A DNA stretch of 6,372 nt from an uncultured Selenomonadaceae bacterium (lineage in GTDB: Bacteria > Bacillota > Negativicutes > Selenomonadales > Selenomonadaceae). Below the pieces are notes generated by a model. That model was not told the origin of the DNA. It did not search any database and saw only the letters and a program-made list of their open reading frames with translations. Below are positions 1 to 5,150 of the stretch, piece by piece. Location: contig CAJOKY010000139.1 of assembly GCA_905235425.1 (NCBI GenBank), forward strand, positions 1-6,372. Direction: 5' to 3'. A program made the position numbers and the translations under genes. Within the stretch, counting starts at the first letter, position 1. Each line of letters starts with the position of its first letter.

Positions 1-183
1 ATCGGCGTCAATGCGATTAAAGCCGGCGTTGACATTGCGCTTGTCTGTCATGAATACGAAGTCCAGCAAAAACTTTATCTCAGCATTTTGGACGCGGTTC
101 AACGCGGCGAAATTTCGGAAGAGCGTATCAATGAATCTGTACGACGCATTTTGAAAATGAAATTGCACTTGATGAATAAGTAG
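1..183 (+). CDS. nagZ: Glycoside hydrolase family 3 (NagZ-like beta-N-acetylhexosaminidase), C-terminal end only
   Basis: The reading frame is open from the first base and ends at TAG (181-183), giving the last 60 residues of a protein whose start lies left of the window. The segment AIKAGVDIALVCHEYEVQ, followed by an amphipathic tail with EERINESVRRILKMK, matches the C-terminal end of the NagZ-type catalytic domain of glycoside hydrolase family 3. In that family the enzyme removes N-acetylglucosamine from peptidoglycan or muropeptides, in the cytoplasm or, in some Firmicutes, outside the cell. The catalytic Asp and the KHFPGHG-type motif would lie upstream and cannot be seen, so activity and signal peptide are untested. 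It is convergent with the leucine-rich-repeat gene to its right and is followed by its own terminator. Another family-3 hydrolase is the main alternative. Confidence 0.85.
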   Translation: MGVNAIKAGVDIALVCHEYEVQQKLYLSILDAVQRGEISEERINESVRRILKMKLHLMNK

Positions 184-209
184 ATAATATTTTTAAACAA
201 CGATGTTAT

Positions 210-247
210 CGGCGTGGAAAATTTTTCTGCGTCGATTTTTATTTTTT
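210..247 (+). terminator. Rho-independent terminator of the NagZ-like gene
   Basis: Positions 210-234 fold as a 10-bp stem (CGGCGTGGAA against TTCTGCGTCG, with three G-U pairs) around a 5-nt loop. A T-rich tract follows (five Ts, A, six Ts, 236-247). It begins 27 nt after the stop codon. On the minus strand the three G-U pairs become A-C mismatches and no T-tract follows, so it should act mainly on plus-strand transcripts. Confidence 0.65.
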
Positions 248-264
248 AGTCTTAGAGAATGATT

Positions 265-334
265 TTAATAAGTCTGTGGAATGGTGTTAAATGCATTATA
301 ACCGATTTTAATAAAATCTTCCGGCAGTTTTATA
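265..334 (-). pseudogene. Out-of-frame final repeat of the leucine-rich-repeat gene
   Basis: Removing one base near 334 (the second T of coding GAATAT) restores the frame. The protein then continues from SLKE into IKLPEDFIKIGYNAF and a short tail ending in TY, with TAA at 265-267. This matches the SLKEIKLP...IGxxAF pattern of the preceding repeats exactly, so it is real repeat sequence left out of frame. The whole gene 265-1201 is 937 nt long, one base more than a multiple of three. A recent frameshift, a phase-variable site or a sequencing error could each explain it. Confidence 0.7.
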
Positions 335-1201
335 TTCTTTCAAGCTTGTGCAACCTTTAAATACCAATTCACCGATAGATTTTAAATTATCCGGCAAAAT
401 AATTTTTTCCAATGCCGTGCAACCGTAAAATGCCCCATCACCGATTGAAGTTAAACCTTTAGGCAATTTTATTTCCTTCAAACTAGTGCAACCCCAAAAT
501 GCATAATCGCCGATTGAAGTCAAACTTTTCGGTAACTTTATTTCTTTCAAACTGATGCAACCTTTAAATGCAATATAACCAATTTCAGTTAAACCTTCCG
601 GCAAAATTACTTTCTCAAGTTGAGTACAGTTTAGGAACTTTTCAGAATCAATTTTAGTAGTTCCTCCACGAATATAAATCGTTCCGACGGCATTTTTTCT
701 ATTTCCGTCGTAATAAACGATATTTTCATTTTTCGTAACAGGCTTTTTATTTTTCGTAACAGGCTGAGGTTGAGAAAGATTTTGATTACAACCTGCAAAG
801 GCATCTGTACCTATATTTACAGAATCCGGCAAAATTACTTTTTCTAAACTCTTGCAGCCGAAAAACGCGCGTTCACCGATTGATTTCAAATTATCAGGAA
901 AAAAAACTTTTTCAAGGCGAAAACAACCTTCAAAAGCGCCGTCGCCTATAGAAATTAAACTGTCCGGCAAAATAACTTGCATGATTTTAGTACAGTTTTT
1001 AAATTCTTCCGGCTGAATATTTTTAATTCCTTCGCGTAAAACTAAAATTCCTATCGCGTGATTTTTATTTCCGTCATAATAAATACTTTGAAGAACTCTG
1101 TCAGCGTACGTGTTATATTCGTTTATAGAAATTTGTTTAAGTTGCAAGATTGCGTTTAAATAGCCTTTTCGCGCGTTATCGGCAACAATTTCAATATTCA
1201 T
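308..1201 (-). CDS. BspA-type leucine-rich-repeat protein, probably frameshifted near its 3' end
   Basis: This 297-residue protein is built of repeats of about 23 residues with the pattern SIGxxAFxGCxSLxxIxLPxxL, the LRR_5/BspA-like class. Residues 1-39 form a short, probably helical head. Residues 40-143 form a first repeat module, 144-160 a Pro/Lys/Asn linker with the unit PVTKN twice, and 161-289 a second module. Both modules open with YYDGN followed by a hydrophobic strand and an FxNCT repeat, so the gene looks internally duplicated. The last eight residues (YKTAGRFY) do not fit the repeat and seem to result from a one-base shift. An upstream in-frame ATG at 1240 is rejected because it lies inside the promoter. 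ATG 1201 has GGAG 9 nt upstream. No signal peptide, membrane segment or sorting motif is visible, unlike secreted BspA proteins, so a cytoplasmic location is inferred. Such repeats usually bind proteins; no specific function can be given. Confidence 0.8.
   Translation of the reverse strand: MNIEIVADNARKGYLNAILQLKQISINEYNTYADRVLQSIYYDGNKNHAIGILVLREGIKNIQPEEFKNCTKIMQVILPDSLISIGDGAFEGCFRLEKVFFPDNLKSIGERAFFGCKSLEKVILPDSVNIGTDAFAGCNQNLSQPQPVTKNKKPVTKNENIVYYDGNRKNAVGTIYIRGGTTKIDSEKFLNCTQLEKVILPEGLTEIGYIAFKGCISLKEIKLPKSLTSIGDYAFWGCTSLKEIKLPKGLTSIGDGAFYGCTALEKIILPDNLKSIGELVFKGCTSLKEYKTAGRFY
728..765 (-). repeat. 21-bp-period direct repeat encoding the linker of the leucine-rich-repeat protein
   Basis: A 17-bp sequence (plus strand ATTTTTCGTAACAGGCT) occurs at 728-744 and again, identical, at 749-765. 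The period is 21 bp, so each unit encodes seven residues (PVTKNKK, PVTKNEN) and changes in copy number would keep the frame. It lies exactly between the two repeat modules. Confidence 0.8.
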
Positions 1202-1210
1202 TAGAATCAT

Positions 1211-1214
1211 CTCC
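1211..1214 (-). promoter_or_regulatory. Ribosome binding site that fixes the start of the leucine-rich-repeat gene
   Basis: The minus strand reads GCGGAG, then 9 nt, then ATG at 1201. The ATG at 1210 directly touches the GGAG, and the ATG at 1240 has no good site and lies inside the promoter. Only 1201 fits. Confidence 0.7.
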
Positions 1215-1230
1215 GCAAATTTTTTCAGAG

Positions 1231-1259
1231 AATATAGCATAAAGAAAATTTCTCGTCAA
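1231..1259 (-). promoter_or_regulatory. Strong sigma-70/sigma-A type promoter with extended -10, for the leucine-rich-repeat gene
   Basis: On the minus strand, TTGACG (1259-1254, five of six matches to TTGACA) is followed by a 17-bp spacer and TATATT (1236-1231, five of six matches to TATAAT). TG lies one base before the -10, giving an extended -10. The expected transcription start is near 1225, leaving a 5' leader of about 24 nt before the ATG at 1201. The promoter begins 40 nt past the pilT stop, so the gene can be transcribed independently. Confidence 0.75.
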
Positions 1260-1277
1260 AAAATTACAGGATTCAAG

Positions 1278-1308
1278 CTACAATCTACCGGCTACCGGCT
1301 ACCAGCTA
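1278..1308 (-). repeat. Heptamer tandem array with TAGNNNG units, overlapping the end of pilT
   Basis: The plus strand shows CTACAAT, CTACCGG, CTACCGG, CTACCAG, CTA in tandem. On the minus strand this gives five TAG triplets exactly 7 nt apart, with units TAGCTGG, TAGCCGG, TAGCCGG and TAGATTG. Because 7 is not a multiple of three, three neighbouring units put a stop in every minus-strand frame. The second TAG (1301-1299) is the pilT stop codon. Confidence 0.75.
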
Positions 1309-2282
1309 AATCCTAACCGCTTAACGGCAATTTCCATTGTCTGCATACCCTGCGCCTGCCCACTCATCATAACTGTCGGCAGTTGTACATACTTGCCTTG
1401 ACGAATCAGCGACCTTGACGCGGGATTAGCCAATAAAACTTCCGCCGCGCAGACTCTGCCGCCGGTTGACGTTTTCAAAAGTTGCTGTGAAATTATCGCG
1501 CTAAATTCATCTGCAAATAAATCACGTATCGCGTCACGCTGCACTAATGGAAACATTGTTTCGACGCGCATTGCCGTTTCTGCCGCAGATTTTGTATGCA
1601 ACGTCGCCAATACCAATACGCCTGCCGCTGATGCCTCCAATGCCGCGTGCATTGTCTCGGCGTCGCGTATTTCGCCGATTAGTAAAACGTCCGGCATTTC
1701 CCTTAGCGCCGTTCGTATTGCGTCGGCAAAATTCAAAAAGTCCTGTCCCAATTCGCGCTGGCTTACAAAAGATTTTTCAGCCTTGTATTCAAATTCTATC
1801 GGGTCTTCCAACGTCAACAAATGGCATGGGCGTACGTGACAGAGTTCGTTTAAAAAGGCGGCTATCGTCGTGGATTTACCCGATCCAGTCCTGCCCGTGA
1901 CAAGAATTAAGCCTTGCGCGGCGTTTATAAATTTTCGCAACGCCGTCGGTGCTCCTATCTCGTCTAGGGTAGGAATTTTTTTTGCGATTAATCTTAACGC
2001 CGCCGCCAAATTATTTCGCTGATAATAGACATTTACTCGGAATCTGCGCGACAATTCGTTATCGACGTGTGAAAAATCTATCGCCAAATCTTTTTGTAAT
2101 TGCGCGGCTAATTTTTTCGGTACAAGTTCATTTAAAATATTTTCAAGTTCGCCTGCCGTCAACACGTCGCCGAATTGTACGAGTTCGCCGTTTACGCGCA
2201 GAAAAATTTTTTGTCCCGCCGTTAAGTGCACGTCCGACGCGTTAAGATTTACCGCTTCGCGCAGAATTTCATTTAGCGTCAT
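1299..2282 (-). CDS. pilT: PilT-type twitching-motility ATPase (type IV pilus retraction)
   Basis: This 327-residue cytoplasmic ATPase would power disassembly of type IV pili at the inner-membrane base. The order of motifs is that of PilT: N-terminal ASDVHLTAG (15-23), Walker A GRTGSGKST (130-138, with Arg where Pro is usual), Asp box TLEDPIEFEY (157-166), Walker B DVLLIGEIRD with catalytic Glu204, His box TLHT (227-230) and ASRSLIRQ (288-295), the counterpart of the retraction motif AIRNLIRE. A full N-terminal PAS-like domain is present. The protein ends about 20 residues early compared with PilT of about 345 residues: after MQTMEIAVKRL it has only GFSW, and the stop lies in the heptamer array. 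No other pil genes are in the window. The start ATG has AAGGAG 10 nt upstream. The GEIRD and LIR motifs favour PilT over PilB/GspE, which are longer and carry a tetracysteine zinc motif absent here. Confidence 0.9.
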   Translation of the reverse strand: MTLNEILREAVNLNASDVHLTAGQKIFLRVNGELVQFGDVLTAGELENILNELVPKKLAAQLQKDLAIDFSHVDNELSRRFRVNVYYQRNNLAAALRLIAKKIPTLDEIGAPTALRKFINAAQGLILVTGRTGSGKSTTIAAFLNELCHVRPCHLLTLEDPIEFEYKAEKSFVSQRELGQDFLNFADAIRTALREMPDVLLIGEIRDAETMHAALEASAAGVLVLATLHTKSAAETAMRVETMFPLVQRDAIRDLFADEFSAIISQQLLKTSTGGRVCAAEVLLANPASRSLIRQGKYVQLPTVMMSGQAQGMQTMEIAVKRLGFSW

Positions 2283-2292
2283 TTGTTTTTAA

Positions 2293-2298
2293 CTCCTT
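2293..2298 (-). promoter_or_regulatory. Ribosome binding site of pilT
   Basis: The minus strand reads AAGGAG followed by 10 nt and the ATG at 2282. This is the clearest ribosome binding site in the window. No convincing promoter was found in the 100-nt gap to the aminotransferase gene, so pilT may be read through from upstream. Confidence 0.7.
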
Positions 2299-2354
2299 GA
2301 AATTAAAGCTTGAAATATCTTGACGGTAAGCCATCCATAAATTTTTTTACCCTT

Positions 2355-2412
2355 GTCAATCGCGTTGCGCCTTTTTTGGGGTTTAATTTTCCAAAACCAA
2401 GTCAATCGCGTT
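2355..2412. repeat. 12-bp direct repeat at the 3' end of the aminotransferase gene
   Basis: GTCAATCGCGTT occurs at 2401-2412, where it encodes part of the C-terminal NAID of the aminotransferase, and again at 2355-2366 in the gap beyond its stop, 46 bp apart. It may be the remnant of a small duplication of the gene end. Confidence 0.55.
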
Positions 2413-3666
2413 TAAAACGTCGTCAACATTTTTTTCAGTAATGACAAGCGGCGGTTGAAAAGCCATGACGTTACGACCAACGCCACCTTTGCCGATGATA
2501 AAGCCTCGATTTTTCAACTCTTCCAAAACTTTGTCGAGCGCTTGAGGCGCAGGGGATTTATCGGCGTTTACAAATTCTGCGCCAATCATTAAGCCGATAC
2601 CGCGCACGTCGCCGATTATCGGATATTTTTTCTGCAACTCCAATAAACCCGCTTTAAGCTGTGCGCCGCGTTCACGTGCATTTTTCATCAAATCTTTTTC
2701 GGCAATGTAGTCCAAAACTGCAAGACCGGCAGTCGAAGAAACGGGGTTACCGCCGAGCGTTGACGCGCCGGGTCTCGTGTAAGTGTCAGCAATTTCCGCC
2801 GTAGAAATAAACGCGCTGATAGGTTGACCGTTACCGAGAGCCTTCGCCACAGACATAATGTCAGGCACAACGTCAAAATTTTCAATGGCAAACATTTTGC
2901 CAGTACGAGCAAAGCCGGTTTGAACTTCGTCCGAAATTAAAAGTGCGCCGTACTTTTCCAAAATTTCTTTGACGCGTTTAAAATAATTTTTCGGCGGTAC
3001 GACAATACCCGCGTTGCCTTGAATAGGTTCAGCGATAAGCGCGGCGATTTTTCCCGACGTAAAATTTTTTATAATCGTTTCAATTTTATTGGCGCATTCC
3101 AAATCGCATTCGGGATATTTTTTGCCGAGAGGACAGCGGTAACAGTAGGGATTAGGCGCAAAATTTATTCCGCCTACGGGATTGGGATCAGTGCGCCACA
3201 TACCAATGCCGGTTAAACTCATTGTAAGTTTTGTGCGTCCGTGCAAGCCGTTTTGCAACGCGATAAATTCGGAACTCTTAGTGTAAATCGACGCCAAAAG
3301 TAAAGCGCCTTCATTAGCCTCCGTGCCGGTTGAACAGAAGAAAGATTTTTGAAGTTTACCCGGCGTGACTTCTGCCAATCTTTCGGCAAGGTTCACAAAA
3401 TTTTCCGTGAGATAAATGTTGCAGACGTGTTGCAGTTTTTGAATCTGCGCGATAAGCCTTTCAGTAATGAAGGGGTTGCAATGTCCGCAGTTTATGACGG
3501 AAACGCCGGCGTACATATCCAAATATTTTTTGCCTTTGCTGTCGAAAAGATACTGCATTTCACCGCGTACGAATTGCGGCGGATTAAAATAAAAATGTCC
3601 CAAGCAAGGCATAATGTATTTTTTCTTCTTCTCAACAATTTTTTCTGCGCCAATGTATTCTGCCAA
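2383..3666 (-). CDS. Class-III PLP-dependent aminotransferase, substrate unknown
   Basis: This fold-type I class-III aminotransferase is about 427 residues, the usual length. Counting from the GTG at 3675, visible features are the phosphate-binding STGTEAN (115-121), HGRT (145-148), EPIQGNAG (216-223), the cofactor-binding DEVQTGFARTG (249-259), the Schiff-base Lys278 in VAKALGNG, and TLGGNP (306-311). The family moves amino groups between amines or amino acids and 2-oxoacids such as pyruvate or 2-oxoglutarate in the cytoplasm. The overall pattern resembles the AGXT2/4-aminobutyrate/omega-aminotransferase groups; the substrate cannot be decided. A four-cysteine segment, PYCYRCP to DLEC (176-194), interrupts the middle, and Leu144 stands where an aromatic residue normally stacks on the cofactor. 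The GTG at 3675 is only 1 nt from AGGAG, so the in-frame TTG at 3666 is preferred. It follows the AsmA-like gene by about 37 nt and is probably cotranscribed with it. Confidence 0.85.
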   Translation of the reverse strand: MAEYIGAEKIVEKKKKYIMPCLGHFYFNPPQFVRGEMQYLFDSKGKKYLDMYAGVSVINCGHCNPFITERLIAQIQKLQHVCNIYLTENFVNLAERLAEVTPGKLQKSFFCSTGTEANEGALLLASIYTKSSEFIALQNGLHGRTKLTMSLTGIGMWRTDPNPVGGINFAPNPYCYRCPLGKKYPECDLECANKIETIIKNFTSGKIAALIAEPIQGNAGIVVPPKNYFKRVKEILEKYGALLISDEVQTGFARTGKMFAIENFDVVPDIMSVAKALGNGQPISAFISTAEIADTYTRPGASTLGGNPVSSTAGLAVLDYIAEKDLMKNARERGAQLKAGLLELQKKYPIIGDVRGIGLMIGAEFVNADKSPAPQALDKVLEELKNRGFIIGKGGVGRNVMAFQPPLVITEKNVDDVLNAIDLVLEN

Positions 3667-3676
3667 AATGTTCACT

Positions 3677-3681
3677 CTCCT
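3677..3681 (-). promoter_or_regulatory. Ribosome binding site that decides the aminotransferase start (TTG rather than GTG)
   Basis: AGGAG ends 1 nt before the GTG at 3675, too close for normal use, and 10 nt before the in-frame TTG at 3666. No ATG start is available until Met22. The TTG start is preferred but the difference is only three residues. Confidence 0.55.
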
Positions 3682-3703
3682 AAATCTACTCTTCCATAAA
3701 AAT

Positions 3704-5140
3704 TTAATGTTTCATAAAAATATTAGGGTCAAAAATCCGAACAATATTACCGTCTTTGTCGGCTATGGATAACGGATTGAATTTTAATTTTTTACCTTCA
3801 ATGCTGAATGCGTCGGTAGAAACTTGGTAGCCGCTGGTAAATTTAATAATCACGTCATAAAAACTCAATTTGTCGTATTCATTATGAAATTTCGCCTGCA
3901 AGCTGTCAAAAGTTAAAATGCTGTAACGACCTTTGCCGGAAACAAAATCGCCAAAAGTAATTGTCTCCTTCGCGTTGCCTTTAGATTGAATCGTAAGGTT
4001 TAAATCAACGTTGCAATGTAAATGAGAGTCAGGTAAAGCCGTGTAAGCCTTAAGACCTTGACCAAGACCGTAAATATTGTAGTAGCGCGTATCAATATTA
4101 TAATCGCCGTACGCGTCCAATTTGCCGCCGTAAACGTCCGCCGTCACGTCTTTAAAGTTAAGCATGGCGTCTTCATAAATGATCTTGCCTTCGACGTTTT
4201 CAAAGCTTATGCCGGGCAAATTCAATTCTTTCATAGTGACTTTGCCCTTGCCGATAGGTCTACTCATGGGACCGGTGAACCGCGCAGATAAAGTCATTTC
4301 GTCATGTATGTTCATACCAAAACCCAATGACGAAGGATCAACCTCCTGCAACTGAATCAGCATATTGCATTGAGGCACAGTTTCGTTTTTAAAATCAATC
4401 CTGCCGTTTATCCTCATACCGCGCCCTGTCATCATACCGCCGAAAGTTCCCGTCGTAATATTAAGCGTCATTTCATCATCAGTGTTAATCTTCGTCTCAA
4501 ACTGTACGCCGCTCAATAAGTAATGGCGTTCACGGTAAAAAACTTCAAAGCGGCAGTTATTCAACTTCAAATTTAAATTCAGCTTATCTCCCGCAAGATT
4601 AAAATTTTTCCAATCCTTCTCCATTTTGGACTGCTGCAACCTGCGCCGACGTTCGCCAATTTCTTTAAGCTCTTCTTCCGTTTTATTTTCGCGGCTGACT
4701 TTTTCTTCCCAAGAATCGGTATTTTTTTTCATATCCTGCGAAACATTTTTAAAATCAGGTGAATGGCGTATGAAGTCAACGTTCATATTTTCATCAAAAT
4801 TCAGTGATACAGCGGCGTTGCTTAACGTCAACTCTTCAATCGTCGTAGATTTAAAATTACCCGTCAACACGTCGAAAATTTTTACCTTAAAACTGCCTTC
4901 AGGTATTTCAAGAATCGTACCGCCGCGCTCGTCCTTCCATACCAAATTTATAAATGTGACATTGCCGGTAGGCGTCGCTTGAATTTTTTCAGCGGTGATT
5001 GTGCCTTTCAACACATTTTGTTCCTGCATGGCTTTATTAAAAATATCCGCCGCGCCTCTGCTTGCACCTTCCAGCATGAACACGATAAAGATAATTGCCG
5101 CCGCCAAAATTCCCAGAAAAATTTTTATACGCTTGTTCAC
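3704..5140 (-). CDS. AsmA/DUF748-like envelope protein with N-terminal membrane anchor
   Basis: This 478-residue protein begins with a basic stretch and one hydrophobic helix (residues 7-23), then continues as a mostly beta-rich soluble region, so it should be anchored in the inner membrane with its body in the periplasm. Segments such as LNLNLKLNNCRFEV, the alternation of short strands, MKELNLPGISFENVEGKI (303-320), and TADVYGGKLDAYGDYN (333-348) followed by a C-terminal beta domain resemble the AsmA/TamB-like superfamily, whose members are linked to phospholipid transport or outer-membrane assembly. Residues 131-180 are highly charged (EEELKEIGERRRR) and probably helical, breaking the beta pattern. 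The start is GTG at 5140, with AGGTGA just upstream that contains the stop of the ligase gene, so translation is probably coupled. The assignment rests on pattern and context, not on a catalytic motif; function is inferred only. Confidence 0.65.
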   Translation of the reverse strand: MNKRIKIFLGILAAAIIFIVFMLEGASRGAADIFNKAMQEQNVLKGTITAEKIQATPTGNVTFINLVWKDERGGTILEIPEGSFKVKIFDVLTGNFKSTTIEELTLSNAAVSLNFDENMNVDFIRHSPDFKNVSQDMKKNTDSWEEKVSRENKTEEELKEIGERRRRLQQSKMEKDWKNFNLAGDKLNLNLKLNNCRFEVFYRERHYLLSGVQFETKINTDDEMTLNITTGTFGGMMTGRGMRINGRIDFKNETVPQCNMLIQLQEVDPSSLGFGMNIHDEMTLSARFTGPMSRPIGKGKVTMKELNLPGISFENVEGKIIYEDAMLNFKDVTADVYGGKLDAYGDYNIDTRYYNIYGLGQGLKAYTALPDSHLHCNVDLNLTIQSKGNAKETITFGDFVSGKGRYSILTFDSLQAKFHNEYDKLSFYDVIIKFTSGYQVSTDAFSIEGKKLKFNPLSIADKDGNIVRIFDPNIFMKH

Positions 5141-5144
5141 ATTA

Positions 5145-5150
5145 TCACCT
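5145..5150 (-). promoter_or_regulatory. Ribosome binding site of the AsmA-like gene overlapping the ligase stop codon
   Basis: The minus strand reads AGGTGATAAT then GTG (5140). AGGTGAT matches the 3' part of the full Shine-Dalgarno sequence, and its TGA is the stop codon of the upstream gene. The overlap suggests coupled translation of the two envelope genes. Confidence 0.65.

Noticed and set aside
201..211. Small hairpin CGAT-GTT-ATCG as a minus-strand terminator for the leucine-rich-repeat gene
   Set aside because: The stem is only 4 bp with a 3-nt loop and the following T-run on the minus strand is weak.
1202..1240. Longer N-terminus of the leucine-rich-repeat protein starting at ATG 1240
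   Set aside because: That ATG lies between the -35 and -10 elements of the promoter and has no ribosome binding site.
1547..2245. Plus-strand open frames opposite pilT (1547-1900 and 1982-2245)
   Set aside because: They lie wholly opposite a clear PilT gene, are rich in Arg and Pro and match no family pattern; they are antisense shadows.
2326..2359. TTGACA on the minus strand (2359-2354) as the -35 of a pilT promoter
   Set aside because: No acceptable -10 box occurs 15-19 nt downstream; the match overlaps the 12-bp repeat and inverted repeat instead.
2688..3699. Open frames overlapping the aminotransferase (2688-2912 minus, 3019-3216 plus, 3349-3699 plus)
   Set aside because: The aminotransferase has all its motifs in its own frame; these have low-complexity composition and no plausible starts.
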